From contig NZ_JPOC01000009.1 in NCBI RefSeq assembly GCF_000738775.1, forward strand, positions 62,001-126,000: a stretch of 64,000 nucleotides of DNA, in the 5' to 3' direction. Position 1 is the first letter of the stretch; each line of letters opens with the position of its first letter. Shown here piece by piece: positions 1-8,894 of the stretch. The position numbers and the translations under genes are program-made. The stretch comes from Prescottella defluvii (lineage in GTDB: Bacteria > Actinomycetota > Actinomycetes > Mycobacteriales > Mycobacteriaceae). Under the pieces are notes generated by a model. That model saw nothing but the letters and a program-made list of their open reading frames with translations, was not told the origin of the DNA and did no database searches.

Positions 1-978
1 GTGCCCGAGCGCGGATACCCACTCGAGCTGATCCCGCCGGTTCCGTTGCCCCGCAAGCCCACGATGGATCTGCTGCGTCTGCCGGCCCGCATCCGGCGGT
101 CCGTCGCGGCCACGCGCGCGGTGCTCGATCGGACCGAGGCGGACGTGATCGTGGGTTTCGGCGGCTATGTCGCGCTGCCCGCGTATCTCGCGGCCGGCCC
201 GGGCCTGTTGCGACGGCGGCGGCGGATCCCGATCGTGGTCCACGAGGCCAACGCGAGCGCGGGCATCGCGAACAAGATCGGTGCCCGACGTGCCCGCCGG
301 GTGCTGGCGGCGGTCGCGGGTTCGGGGGTGGCCGCGCGCGGCGCCGCGGATGCCGAGGTGGTGGGCATCCCGGTCCGGTCGTCGATCACCGGACTCGACC
401 GCGCGGCGTTGCGCGCGCAGGCCCGTGAGCATTTCGGTCTGCCCGCGGACGGCCCCGTGCTGTTGGTGTTCGGCGGCTCGCAGGGCGCCCGGTCACTCAA
501 CGAGGCAGTTGTCGGCGCCGCCCCACAGTTGGCGGCGGCCGGGATCTCCGTGCTGCACGCGTACGGGCCCAAGAACTCCGTGGACGTCGAGTCGGGCCCC
601 GACGCTCCGTATGTGGCCGTGCCGTACCTGACGCGGATGGACCTGGCGTACTCGGCGGCGGACGCGGTGATCTGCCGCTCGGGCGCGATGACCGTCGCCG
701 AGGTGTCGGCTGTGGGTCTTCCCGCCGTCTACGTGCCGTTGCCACATGGAAACGGGGAGCAGGAACTCAATGCCCGGCCGGTCGTCGCCGCCGGAGGTGG
801 GATGATCGTTCCGGATGCGGAACTGACGCCGCACTACGTGTCGGAGACCGTGGTGCCGTTGCTCGCCGACCGCGCGCGGCTCGACGAGATGGGCCGTGCT
901 GCGGCCGGTGCAGGCCACCGCAGTGCGGCGGCGGCCGTCGCACAGATCGTTGTCGAAGTAGCAAGGGGAAACCGATGA
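1..978 (+). CDS. murG: MurG, lipid II-forming GlcNAc transferase (5' end outside window)
   Basis: Transfers GlcNAc from UDP-GlcNAc to lipid I at the inner face of the membrane, the last cytoplasmic step of peptidoglycan precursor synthesis. Visible family blocks are [12 protein letters not shown] (acceptor side), [11 protein letters not shown] (start of the nucleotide-binding half) and [10 protein letters not shown] followed by a [12 protein letters not shown] region typical of the UDP-GlcNAc site. Only 325 codons are present against about 360-380 in the family. The first codon here (gtg) is an internal Val: the N-terminal GGTAGH loop is missing because the gene begins before the window. It overlaps murC by 4 bases (ATGA), suggesting coupled translation. 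Confidence 0.95.
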   Translation: MPERGYPLELIPPVPLPRKPTMDLLRLPARIRRSVAATRAVLDRTEADVIVGFGGYVALPAYLAAGPGLLRRRRRIPIVVHEANASAGIANKIGARRARRVLAAVAGSGVAARGAADAEVVGIPVRSSITGLDRAALRAQAREHFGLPADGPVLLVFGGSQGARSLNEAVVGAAPQLAAAGISVLHAYGPKNSVDVESGPDAPYVAVPYLTRMDLAYSAADAVICRSGAMTVAEVSAVGLPAVYVPLPHGNGEQELNARPVVAAGGGMIVPDAELTPHYVSETVVPLLADRARLDEMGRAAAGAGHRSAAAAVAQIVVEVARGNR

Positions 979-2465
979 GCGAGCAGCTGCCCGCGGGTCT
1001 CGAGCGGGTACACATGGTCGGCATCGGCGGTGCCGGCATGTCCGGCATCGCGCGCATCCTGCTCTCCCGGGGTGGTCAGGTGTCCGGCTCGGATGCGAAG
1101 GAGAGCCGCGGGGTGCTCGCGTTGCGGGCCCGCGGGGCGGTGGTCCGGATCGGACACGATGCCGGCGCTCTCGACCTGCTGCCGGGTGGCCCGACGGTCG
1201 TCGTCACGACGCACGCCGCGATCCCGAAGGACAACCCGGAACTCGTCGAGGCGGCGAGGCGGGGCATTCCGGTGATCCTGCGTCCCGCCGTCCTGGCGTC
1301 GCTGATGCACGGACATCGCACTCTGCTGGTGTCGGGCACGCACGGCAAGACTTCGACGACGTCGATGCTCGTGGTGGCGTTGCAGCACTGTGGATTCGAT
1401 CCGTCCTTCGCGGTCGGCGGTGAACTCAACGAGTCCGGCACCAACGCCCATCACGGCTCTGGTGAGGTCTTCGTCGCCGAGGCCGACGAGAGTGACGGGT
1501 CGCTGCTCCAATACGACCCGGATGTCGTGGTGGTCACCAACATCGAGGCGGACCATCTCGACTTCTTCGGTACCACCGAGGCCTACGTCCAGGTCTTCGA
1601 CGACTTCGTCGCCCGGATCGCGCCGGACGGCCTGCTCGTGGCGTGCCTCGACGATCCCGGTTCGGCGGCGCTCGCCCGGCGAACGGTGGAGTCCGGCAGG
1701 GCGGTGCGGGTCGTCGGCTACGGCACTTCGGAGGCGGCCGCTGCCGCCGGGCCGGTTCCGGTGGGTGTGGAGCTGTCGGACTGGGAGGCGCGGGACGTCG
1801 GGGGAGTGGCGCACGTCCGCTTCGCCGGTGAGTCCGTGACCCGCACGCTGCGGTTGGGTGTGCCCGGAAAGCACATGGCGCTCAACGCGCTTGCTGCGAT
1901 GCTCGCGGGTATGGACGCGGGCGCGTCGGTGGACGAACTGCTCGAGGGGCTGGCCGGTTTCGGTGGGGTCCACCGCCGGTTCCAGCTCACCGGTCGTGAG
2001 CGCGGAGTGCGGGTGTTCGACGACTACGCGCATCATCCGACGGAGGTCCGGGCGGTGCTCGACGCCGCGCGCGAGCTCGTCGACAACGACGGCCGGAAGG
2101 GTCGTGTGGTGGTGGTGTTCCAGCCGCACCTGTACTCGCGGACCGTGACGTTCGCGCAGGAGTTCGGCGAGGCGTTGGACCTGGCGGACGAGGTGGTCGT
2201 GCTCGACGTGTACGGCGCTCGTGAGGAGCCGATCCCGGGTGTCAGCGGTGCACTGGTGGCGCAGGCGCTCACGAAACCTGTTCACTATCAGCCCGATCGG
2301 TCGCAGGTGCCGCGTCAGGTTGCCGCGCTCGTCGAGCCCGGCGACGTCCTGATCACCATGGGTGCGGGCGACGTGACGATGCTCGGCGGCCAGTTGCTCG
2401 ACGCGCTGCGGTCGCGGCCCAACCACGGTGGCCGTTCGGCGGGATCGGATTCGGAGCCTCGGTGA
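975..2465 (+). CDS. murC: MurC, UDP-N-acetylmuramate--L-alanine ligase
   Basis: Cytoplasmic ATP-dependent ligase that adds L-Ala to UDP-MurNAc, the first amino acid of the stem peptide. The N-terminal nucleotide-sugar loop [11 protein letters not shown] is followed by the Mur-ligase P-loop GTHGKT at residues 121-126. The central-domain EADESDGS block and the DDYAHHPTE signature of the C-terminal domain are also present. The 496-residue length is normal. The ATG at 975 overlaps the murG stop, and the gene ends in a GTGA overlap with ftsQ. It belongs to the dcw cluster murG-murC-ftsQ-ftsZ. Confidence 0.97.
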   Translation: MSEQLPAGLERVHMVGIGGAGMSGIARILLSRGGQVSGSDAKESRGVLALRARGAVVRIGHDAGALDLLPGGPTVVVTTHAAIPKDNPELVEAARRGIPVILRPAVLASLMHGHRTLLVSGTHGKTSTTSMLVVALQHCGFDPSFAVGGELNESGTNAHHGSGEVFVAEADESDGSLLQYDPDVVVVTNIEADHLDFFGTTEAYVQVFDDFVARIAPDGLLVACLDDPGSAALARRTVESGRAVRVVGYGTSEAAAAAGPVPVGVELSDWEARDVGGVAHVRFAGESVTRTLRLGVPGKHMALNALAAMLAGMDAGASVDELLEGLAGFGGVHRRFQLTGRERGVRVFDDYAHHPTEVRAVLDAARELVDNDGRKGRVVVVFQPHLYSRTVTFAQEFGEALDLADEVVVLDVYGAREEPIPGVSGALVAQALTKPVHYQPDRSQVPRQVAALVEPGDVLITMGAGDVTMLGGQLLDALRSRPNHGGRSAGSDSEPR

Positions 2466-3343
2466 CGGCGGATCGTCGGGGTCGATCCCGCGGTGGCCGG
2501 CCCGACGCGCGCCGGTCGCGAGACGAGCGTGCGCGCCGGGCGTCCACGCGCCGCGAGCCGACGTCCGGGCGCCGTGCGTCGGCGGGCGCGGCTGGGAGGC
2601 CGACGGGTGCGGCGGTCGCCGATCGGGATTCGGAGACGACGGTCGCCGATCGTGGCTCGGAGGATCGGGCCCGTGTCCGCTCGTTGCGGCGCAAGGTTTT
2701 CCTGATCGCGACCGCGGTGGTGGTGGTGTTCGGCGGCCTCGGCGCCGCGCTGTGGTTCAGCCCGCTGATGTCGGTCCGTCAGGTCGAGTACGTCGGTGAC
2801 GGATTCCTCACGGCGGAGGAGGTCCTGCCGGTCGCGGGGATCGAGGACGGGACTCCGCTGCTGCGCGTCGACACGGCGGCCGCGGCCCGGCGCGTGGCGG
2901 GGATCCCGAGGGTCGCGGAAGCGCGGGTGCAGCGGGAGTATCCGTCGACGGTCCGGGTGACTGTGCGCGAGCGGATTCCGGTGGTGTTCTTCGATTCCCC
3001 GGACGGAACGCATCTGATGGACGAGACCGGGGTGGACTACGCGATCGAGCCGCCGCCGTTCGGTGTGGTCCGGCTCGTCACGCCGACGCCGGCGGAGGGC
3101 GACCATGCCACGCAGGCGGCGCTGGAGGTGCTCGGGTCGCTTCCCGAGGCGCTCCGGGTCCAGGTGGCCGAGGTTGCCGCACCGACGATTTCGAGTGTCT
3201 CGGCTACTCTGGTGGACGGCCGTGTCGTGGTGTGGGGCGGTGTCGACGATTCCGAGAGGAAGTCGGCAGTGGTTTCCGCGCTGTTGACTCAGCCCGGTCG
3301 GGTCTTCGATGTGTCGAGTCCCGAACTGCCCACAGTAAAGTGA
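2462..3343 (+). CDS. ftsQ: FtsQ, cell division protein with POTRA domain
   Basis: Bitopic divisome protein linking cytoplasmic and periplasmic division components. The sequence shows a long, Arg-rich and presumably disordered cytoplasmic region (residues 1-77), one membrane span at about 79-99 and a POTRA domain from about 102 to 170 ([17 protein letters not shown]). The FtsQ beta domain follows. GTG at 2462 overlaps the murC stop (GTGA), which fixes the start. The Arg-rich tail is longer than in E. coli but common in mycolata. It is the last gene before the ftsZ promoter region. Confidence 0.93.
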   Translation: MTADRRGRSRGGRPDARRSRDERARRASTRREPTSGRRASAGAAGRPTGAAVADRDSETTVADRGSEDRARVRSLRRKVFLIATAVVVVFGGLGAALWFSPLMSVRQVEYVGDGFLTAEEVLPVAGIEDGTPLLRVDTAAAARRVAGIPRVAEARVQREYPSTVRVTVRERIPVVFFDSPDGTHLMDETGVDYAIEPPPFGVVRLVTPTPAEGDHATQAALEVLGSLPEALRVQVAEVAAPTISSVSATLVDGRVVVWGGVDDSERKSAVVSALLTQPGRVFDVSSPELPTVK

Positions 3344-3563
3344 TGGGTGATTCGAGGCTCACGACCCGAGCGGATCGGGGGCTTCGTGCCCCGCAAAAAC
3401 TTGGCGCGCGTCGGCGCGCCTGCTGGCGGATCGCTGTGGCACTGCATAGCGTTTCGCTCCAAGGAACTACTTGACATAACCTTGACCCTGTGGTTGAGGT
3501 TGAGGGTTTTCCGAACTCACCCCCAGTACCAGCGCGATATCCACTCACGGAAGGCGAGAGCCC
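3344..3563 (+). promoter_or_regulatory. ftsZ promoter/leader region with imperfect inverted repeat
   Basis: This 220-base gap is the only sizeable break between murC and pgeF and must carry the ftsZ promoter. It holds a TTGACA at 3471-3476. Overlapping its downstream side is an imperfect inverted repeat, AACCTTGACCCT (3478-3489) and AGGTTGAGGGTT (3497-3508), with 9 of 12 positions complementary. The repeat could bind a regulator or form a leader hairpin. A purine-rich GGAAGGCGAG lies just before the ftsZ ATG. The promoter assignment is inference; the repeat is seen directly. Confidence 0.55.
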
Positions 3564-4802
3564 ATGACGCCCCCGCACAACTACCTCGCCGTAATCAAGG
3601 TCGTCGGTATCGGCGGCGGCGGCGTCAACGCGGTCAACCGCATGATCGAGCAGGGACTCAAGGGAGTCGAGTTCATCGCGGTCAACACCGACGCGCAGGC
3701 GCTGCTGATGTCCGACGCCGACGTCAAGCTCGACGTGGGCCGTGAACTGACCCGCGGTCTCGGCGCCGGCGCCGACCCGGAGGTCGGCCGCAAGGCCGCC
3801 GAGGATCACAAGGACGAGATCGAGGAGGTCCTCAAGGGGGCCGACATGGTCTTCGTCACCGCAGGCGAGGGTGGCGGTACCGGCACCGGCGGCGCGCCCG
3901 TCGTCGCGAGCATCGCCCGCAAGCTCGGCGCCCTCACCATCGGTGTCGTCACCCGGCCGTTCTCCTTCGAGGGCAAGCGCCGTGGCGCGCAGGCAGAGTC
4001 CGGGATCTCCGCGCTGCGCGAGTCCTGCGACACCCTGATCGTGATCCCCAACGATCGCCTGCTGCAGCTCGGTGACGCGGCCGTCAGCCTCATGGATGCG
4101 TTCCGCAGCGCCGACGAGGTGCTCCTCAACGGTGTCCAGGGCATCACCGATCTGATCACCACCCCCGGCCTGATCAACGTCGACTTCGCGGACGTCAAGA
4201 GCGTCATGTCCGGCGCCGGCAGCGCCCTCATGGGCATCGGCTCGTCCCGCGGGGAGGGCCGCTCGATCAAGGCCGCCGAGACGGCGATCAACTCGCCGCT
4301 GCTCGAGGCGTCGATGGAGGGTGCGCGCGGCGTGCTGCTCTCGATCGCGGGTGGCTCGGATCTGGGCCTGTTCGAGATCAACGAGGCCGCGTCGCTGGTC
4401 CAGGAGGCCGCGCACATCGACGCGAACATCATCTTCGGAACGGTCATCGACGATTCGCTGGGCGACGAGGTGCGCGTCACGGTGATCGCGGCGGGCTTCG
4501 ACGGCGGGGCTCCGGCCAAGCGGCCGCTCGAGGTCCAGTCGGCCATCGGTCGCGGCAACATCGGTGCAGGACGGGCCGGCGAGGTCGGGCAGTCCGAGCG
4601 CCCCGTGGCCGGCGAGCCCGCTCCGGCGGCGCACGCGGCTCCGGCCGCTCCCGCGGCGCCGGTGCCTCCTCGCGAGCCCGTTGCGGCGCCGACGGGTTCG
4701 ACGCTGCCGCCGCTGGGAGGCAGTGTCTCCCGCGCGGTTCCGGTCAGCAACGAGGAAGCCGAGGACGACGACGTCGACGTGCCTTCCTTCATGCGCCGTT
4801 GA
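3564..4802 (+). CDS. ftsZ: FtsZ, tubulin-like cell division GTPase
   Basis: Polymerises into the Z ring that recruits the divisome. The GTP-binding tubulin signature GGGTGTGG is at residues 103-110, and the T7/synergy region [11 protein letters not shown] is present. An Ala/Pro-rich linker (about 330-395) leads to the C-terminal partner-binding peptide [11 protein letters not shown]. That tail is where SepF, encoded two genes downstream of pgeF, is expected to bind. The 412-residue length is normal. The start [20 protein letters not shown] matches actinobacterial FtsZ. TTGA overlap with pgeF. Confidence 0.98.
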   Translation: MTPPHNYLAVIKVVGIGGGGVNAVNRMIEQGLKGVEFIAVNTDAQALLMSDADVKLDVGRELTRGLGAGADPEVGRKAAEDHKDEIEEVLKGADMVFVTAGEGGGTGTGGAPVVASIARKLGALTIGVVTRPFSFEGKRRGAQAESGISALRESCDTLIVIPNDRLLQLGDAAVSLMDAFRSADEVLLNGVQGITDLITTPGLINVDFADVKSVMSGAGSALMGIGSSRGEGRSIKAAETAINSPLLEASMEGARGVLLSIAGGSDLGLFEINEAASLVQEAAHIDANIIFGTVIDDSLGDEVRVTVIAAGFDGGAPAKRPLEVQSAIGRGNIGAGRAGEVGQSERPVAGEPAPAAHAAPAAPAAPVPPREPVAAPTGSTLPPLGGSVSRAVPVSNEEAEDDDVDVPSFMRR

Positions 4803-5548
4803 GCGGGGTTTCCGTGACGGGTGTCCGGGTTCGGCGGGTCGTGACGTCCCGTTCCGGCGGTGTGTCCGCGGCCCCCTACGACTCCTTCAATCTCGGCGAT
4901 CATGTCGGTGACGACCCGGCGGCGGTGGAGTCGAACCGTCGCCGGCTCGCCGACGGCATCGGGTTGCCGTTCGAGCGTCTGGTGTGGATGGAGCAGATCC
5001 ACAGCCGCAACGTGACTGTCGTCGACGGCCCGAGGGACCTGGCCGACGGCCCGGTGCCGGCCACGGACGCGTTGGTCACCAAGGTTCCCGGGCTTGCGCT
5101 GGTGACGTTGAGCGCGGACTGCGTGCCGATCCTGCTGTCGGACGACGAGGCCGGTGTCATCGCTGCCGTGCACGCGGGGCGGATCGGTGCCCGGATCGGC
5201 ATCGTGCCGAAGGTGATCGGCGCGATGATCGAGCAGGGTGCGCGGCCGGAGCGGATCGGTGCTTTCCTCGGTCCGGCGGCGAGTGGTCGGCAGTACGAGG
5301 TGCCGGCTGCGATGCAGGCCGACGTCGAGAAGTTCCTGCCCGGTAGCGCCACGCGCACCGTCAAGGGCCGGCCGGGGCTGGATCTGCGGGCCGGTCTGCG
5401 GCGGCAGTTGCTGGCCGCGGGGATCTCGGGTGTGGCCGAGGATCCGCGGTGCACGATCGAGGACACCACGTTGTTCAGCCACCGGCGGGGAGCGCCCACG
5501 GGCCGCCTGGCCGCGGTGATCTGGATGGACCCACTCGGAGAAGAGTGA
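4799..5548 (+). CDS. pgeF: PgeF/YfiH-type purine nucleosidase, peptidoglycan editing factor
   Basis: Member of the YfiH/Cu-oxidase_4 family. Studied homologues act on adenosine/purine nucleosides and, in E. coli, prevent mis-incorporation of L-Ser for L-Ala in peptidoglycan. The zinc-site residues are visible: His68 (EQIHS), Cys108 (SADCVP) and His125 (VHAGR). In this protein the usual HAGWRG reads HAGRIGA. The TTG at 4799 overlaps the ftsZ stop; a GTG at 4814 is an alternative start. Its place right after ftsZ is conserved in actinobacteria. Confidence 0.9.
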   Translation: MSGVSVTGVRVRRVVTSRSGGVSAAPYDSFNLGDHVGDDPAAVESNRRRLADGIGLPFERLVWMEQIHSRNVTVVDGPRDLADGPVPATDALVTKVPGLALVTLSADCVPILLSDDEAGVIAAVHAGRIGARIGIVPKVIGAMIEQGARPERIGAFLGPAASGRQYEVPAAMQADVEKFLPGSATRTVKGRPGLDLRAGLRRQLLAAGISGVAEDPRCTIEDTTLFSHRRGAPTGRLAAVIWMDPLGEE

Positions 5549-6297
5549 CGGGATCGAGTCGAGGGCCGATGAGCAGGCATGATGAAATCGCATCGGCGCT
5601 GGCGGGGGTCCGTGCCCGCCTCGACGTGGCGTGCCGGGACGCCGGGCGTGAGCTCACCGAGGTGGCGTTGCTCCCGGTGACGAAGTTCTATCCGGTGACG
5701 GATGTGCGGATTCTCTACGATCTGGGCTGCCGGGCGTTCGGGGAGTCACGGGAGCCGGAGGCCGGCACCAAGGTGGCCGACTTCCGATCGATGCCGGGCG
5801 TGACCGAGTCGGTGCGGTGGCACATGATCGGGCGGCTCCAGCGAAACAAGGTGAAGTCGGTGGTGCGCTGGGCCGACACGGTCCACTCGCTCGACAGCGT
5901 CCGGCTCGCGGATGCGCTCGACCGCGCGGCGGCAGGTGCGCTCGACGACGGCTCCCGGTCCGCTCCGCTCGAGGTTCTCCTCCAGGTGAGTCTCGACGAC
6001 GACCCGGAGCGCGGCGGGGTGGCGGTCGCGGACGTCGCCGAGTTGGCCGAGCGGGTCGCGGCGTCGTCGAATCTCACGCTCGGCGGCATCATGGGTGTGC
6101 CGCCGCTGGGGACCGATCCCGACACGGCCTTCGCGCGACTCGCGGACGTCCACGAGAACCTCCAGCGCACGTATCCGGAGGCGTCGACGTTGTCGGCCGG
6201 GATGACGGGCGATCTCGAGGCCGCGGTGCGCCACGGGTCGACGTGCGTGCGTGTCGGAACCGCCCTCCTCGGCCGTCGACCGATAGTCTCGAAATGA
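5545..6297 (+). CDS. YggS/PLPBP-family pyridoxal phosphate homeostasis protein
   Basis: Single-domain TIM-barrel PLP-binding protein related to alanine racemase domain 1. The family manages PLP supply and has no known catalytic turnover. Lys47 in LLPVTKFYP is the expected Schiff-base lysine, and GESR(EPE) and MIGRLQRNK match the family HFIGxLQxNK and GEN regions. The GTG at 5545 makes a GTGA overlap with pgeF, the style of this cluster. An ATG at 5569 would remove eight residues and has a closer GAGGG, so the start is uncertain. Confidence 0.88.
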   Translation: MTGSSRGPMSRHDEIASALAGVRARLDVACRDAGRELTEVALLPVTKFYPVTDVRILYDLGCRAFGESREPEAGTKVADFRSMPGVTESVRWHMIGRLQRNKVKSVVRWADTVHSLDSVRLADALDRAAAGALDDGSRSAPLEVLLQVSLDDDPERGGVAVADVAELAERVAASSNLTLGGIMGVPPLGTDPDTAFARLADVHENLQRTYPEASTLSAGMTGDLEAAVRHGSTCVRVGTALLGRRPIVSK

Positions 6298-6330
6298 TCA
6301 CCAGTCACACCAGTCACAAAAAGAAGAGCT

Positions 6331-6346
6331 CTGCGGTCGACCGCAG
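6331..6346. repeat. 16-base perfect palindrome in the yggS-sepF gap
   Basis: CTGCGGTCGACCGCAG is self-complementary and lies 42 bases before the sepF ATG, after an A-rich stretch. As RNA it could fold into a short hairpin with a four-base loop. It could be a protein-binding site, a weak terminator or an mRNA-processing element. No T tract follows, so a classical terminator is unlikely. Confidence 0.45.
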
Positions 6347-6388
6347 GATTCGCCCACACCAGTCCACCGCGCCCAGGAAGGTCGATCA

Positions 6389-6976
6389 ATGAGCAGCCTG
6401 CACAAGTTCAAGGCTTACTTCGGCATGGTTCCCCTCGAGGATTTCGAGGACGACTACATCGACGAGCCCGGTCAGGGTCGCCGCGAGTACGCCGAGCCCG
6501 GTTACGCGGCGTCACGCCGTGACGAGGTCGAGAGTGATTTCGACCGCTACGAGCCGGCACCCCGCGCGTCGGGGCGGGTCGAGCCGATCGCTCCTCGGGG
6601 CGCCGCACCGCGCGGTGCCACCCGCGGCGCGCTCGCCGTGGACCCGCGGATGGAGCGGCACGAGAGCCGCCGGTCGGTGGTCGACGAGGGTGGACCGCTG
6701 TCGAAGATCACGACGCTGCGACCCCGGGACTACGGCGAGGCCCGCACCATCGGTGAGCGCTTCCGTGACGGAACGCCGGTGATCATGGATCTCGTCGAGA
6801 TGAGCAACGCGGACGCCAAGCGGCTCGTCGACTTCGCTGCCGGGCTCGCCTTCGCGCTGCGTGGGTCGTTCGACAAGGTCGCGACCAAGGTGTTCCTGCT
6901 CTCACCCGCCGACATCGACGTCTCCGCGGAGGAGCGTCGCCGCATCGCGGAGACCGGGTTCTACAACCAGAAGTAG
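6389..6976 (+). CDS. sepF: SepF, FtsZ membrane anchor
   Basis: Cytoplasmic divisome protein that ties FtsZ filaments to the membrane. It has an N-terminal amphipathic segment ([20 protein letters not shown]), a disordered acidic/arginine middle (about 25-105) and a C-terminal SepF domain (about 110-190) with [20 protein letters not shown] and the glycine-bearing [11 protein letters not shown]. In Actinobacteria, which lack FtsA, SepF is the principal anchor. At 195 residues it is of normal length. Co-directional with ftsZ and wag31, it fits a division/polar-growth operon. Confidence 0.95.
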   Translation: MSSLHKFKAYFGMVPLEDFEDDYIDEPGQGRREYAEPGYAASRRDEVESDFDRYEPAPRASGRVEPIAPRGAAPRGATRGALAVDPRMERHESRRSVVDEGGPLSKITTLRPRDYGEARTIGERFRDGTPVIMDLVEMSNADAKRLVDFAAGLAFALRGSFDKVATKVFLLSPADIDVSAEERRRIAETGFYNQK

Positions 6977-7099
6977 TCCGTCGTCCGGACTGAACGGTCT
7001 GTCGATGGGACCGCGTCGCCGATTGTGCGCGAGTGTGATGCGTGACTCGGGGAGCGAGATCGTTTTGATAGACCGGACGTCGTCAGGCAGAGTGAAGGT

Positions 7100-7402
7100 G
7101 TGGCCGTGTTCTCGGTGATCTACGTGATCCTGTTCATCTTCTGGTTGTTGCTCATCGGGCGGATCATCGTCGAGTTCATCCGGGTGTTCGCACGTGACTG
7201 GCGCCCGACGGGCTTCGTCGTGATCGTGCTCGAGACGATCTTCACGGTCACGGACCCACCGGTGAAGTTTCTTCGCCGGCTCATCCCGCCGATCTCACTC
7301 GGCGGGGTCCGGCTGGATCTGTCGATCATGGTCCTGCTGTTCCTGCTGTTCATCCTCATGCAGGTGGTCTCGGGACTAGCGGCACCGGCGGGTTTGGTGT
7401 GA
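7100..7402 (+). CDS. YggT-family membrane protein
   Basis: A 100-residue protein with two long hydrophobic segments (about 3-24 and 72-95) flanking the YggT signature RLIPPISLGGVRLDLS. The exact biochemical role of the family is unsettled; it is repeatedly found between sepF and divIVA/wag31 and is linked to the cell-division membrane environment. The GTG at 7100 gives the hydrophobic start MAVFSVIYVILF. No strong Shine-Dalgarno is seen, so translation may be weak or leaderless. Confidence 0.88.
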   Translation: MAVFSVIYVILFIFWLLLIGRIIVEFIRVFARDWRPTGFVVIVLETIFTVTDPPVKFLRRLIPPISLGGVRLDLSIMVLLFLLFILMQVVSGLAAPAGLV

Positions 7403-7514
7403 AAGAATGACCCGCAGTTACAGTGTGGGGTAACGAAATGGTTAACGAGTACGCGCAATGCCCTAGAACTCAATGCGTGCTAGACCGCCAATTGATGCGT
7501 GAAGGGATCCTTCC

Positions 7515-8357
7515 ATGCCGCTGACTCCAGCTGATGTTCACAACGTTGCGTTCAGCAAGCCTCCGATCGGGAAGCGTGGCTACAACGAGGACGAGGTGGA
7601 CGCCTTCCTCGACCTCGTCGAGCAGGAACTGTCCCGGCTCATCGAGGAGAACGCCGATCTTCGTCAGCGAGTAGGCGAACTGGACCAGGAGCTGGCCGAG
7701 GCGAAGAAGGCCCCGCGTGCGGCCGCTGCCCCGGTCCCGGCGCCCGCGCCGGAGCCCGTTCGCGTCGTCGAGCAGCCCAAGCCTGCTCCGGTTCCCGCTG
7801 CCGCTCCGCGTCCGTCCGAGGACGCCAACATGCAGGCGGCGAAGGTCCTGGGCCTCGCGCAGGAGATGGCCGACCGTCTGACCGGCGACGCCAAGGTCGA
7901 GGCTGAGCAGCTGCTCGGCGATGCCCGCACCAACTCCGAGCGCCTGGTCACCGATGCGCGCACCAAGTCGGAGACGATGGTCTCGGACGCGAAGCGGAAG
8001 TCGGAGACCATGCTCTCCGACGCCAAGCAGAAGTCGGAGTCGCTTCTCTCGGACGCGCAGACGCGTTCGGAGACCCAGCTGCGTCAGGCCAAGGAGAAGG
8101 CCGACGCGCTGCAGGCGGATGCCGAGAAGAAGCACACCGAGATCATGGCGACGATCAACCAGCAGCGTTCGGTCCTCGAGGGCCGGATCGAGCAGTTGAA
8201 GACGTTCGAGCGCGAGTACCGGGTGCGGCTCAAGTCGTACCTGGAGTCGCAGCTCGAGGAGCTGGAGCAGCGTGGTTCGGCCGTGCCGGTCGACGGTGGC
8301 CAGGATGCGTTCAACCAGTCCGGCTTCAACCAGTCGTTCGCCAAGGGAAACAACTGA
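7515..8357 (+). CDS. wag31: Wag31/DivIVA, polar growth coiled-coil protein
   Basis: Tropomyosin-like scaffold that marks negatively curved poles and recruits the elongation machinery in mycolata. The N-terminal lipid-binding domain [20 protein letters not shown] is intact, followed by a coiled coil to about residue 70. A Pro/Ala linker (about 73-110) separates it from a long second coiled coil. Residues 133-209 are seven tandem 11-residue units of the form xLxDAxxxSEx, a hendecad pattern. AAGGGATCC lies before the ATG, and the 112-base gap upstream probably holds its own promoter. Confidence 0.96.
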   Translation: MPLTPADVHNVAFSKPPIGKRGYNEDEVDAFLDLVEQELSRLIEENADLRQRVGELDQELAEAKKAPRAAAAPVPAPAPEPVRVVEQPKPAPVPAAAPRPSEDANMQAAKVLGLAQEMADRLTGDAKVEAEQLLGDARTNSERLVTDARTKSETMVSDAKRKSETMLSDAKQKSESLLSDAQTRSETQLRQAKEKADALQADAEKKHTEIMATINQQRSVLEGRIEQLKTFEREYRVRLKSYLESQLEELEQRGSAVPVDGGQDAFNQSGFNQSFAKGNN

Positions 8358-8398
8358 CTGAGCCGACGCCCGGCCGGCTCTCGAGTAGAGGGTGAATC

Positions 8399-8641
8399 GT
8401 GCTGGTCATGACGCTGGTCCTCGCCGCAGTAGGTTTCGCCCTGCTGGTGATCGCCCTGATGACGGGTTCCGTCCTCTGGGCCTGGGGATGCATCGCAGTC
8501 TGTGTCGCGGGTGCCGTCCTCCTGCTCGTCAGTGCGCTGGCGAGCAGGAAGGCGGCACCAGCCGTCGGTTCGGGTGGGACGCGGGACGGCGACGTCGGGT
8601 CCGACCACGGTGATGCCGGCGGAAGTTCGGCTCAGGGTTAG
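8399..8641 (+). CDS. Small two-span membrane protein downstream of wag31
   Basis: An 80-residue protein starting at GTG 8399, with two hydrophobic segments (about 2-20 and 25-46) and a Gly/Asp/Ser-rich hydrophilic tail. It has no catalytic motif. A small membrane protein sits at this place in mycobacteria too (next to Rv2145c/wag31), so it is probably a conserved accessory of the polar-growth locus. An ATG at 8408 is an alternative start. Confidence 0.75.
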   Translation: MLVMTLVLAAVGFALLVIALMTGSVLWAWGCIAVCVAGAVLLLVSALASRKAAPAVGSGGTRDGDVGSDHGDAGGSSAQG

Positions 8642-8649
8642 AATGAGCG

Positions 8650-8894
8650 CACACACGGCGCAGATCCGGCGATCACCGGGGAGCCTTCGGAAGAACGGTC
8701 GAGATTCGGCTGCGCATCGGTCGCGTAGCGGGGATCCGGCCCAGTAGAACCGAACGGGTGGGCCCGTCACAGCCTTGATCGAGTGGCTCGTCGCGCGTAG
8801 GTGGCGGCGAGCAAGCGGGGTGGTACCGCGGTTGCGGCGCACAGGGCGTCGCCGTCGTCCCCGTGCCGGTAAATCGGGCACGAGGAGCCACGCG
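8650..8894 (+). promoter_or_regulatory. Translational T-box riboswitch for ileS (ultrashort stem I)
   Basis: The T-box core GGGGTGGTACCGCG is at 8817-8830. Upstream, CCGG (8666-8669) and CCGG (8676-8679) close a tiny loop CGATCA that presents the isoleucine codon ATC (8672-8674), followed by GGGGAGCCTTCGGAAGAACGG. This matches the ultrashort stem I type described for mycobacterial ileS leaders, where the specifier is in the terminal loop. Downstream, CGTGCC and GGCACG (ending 8882) can pair next to the Shine-Dalgarno GAGGAG (8882-8887), consistent with an SD sequestrator. Uncharged tRNA-Ile binding is expected to expose the start at 8895. Confidence 0.9.
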
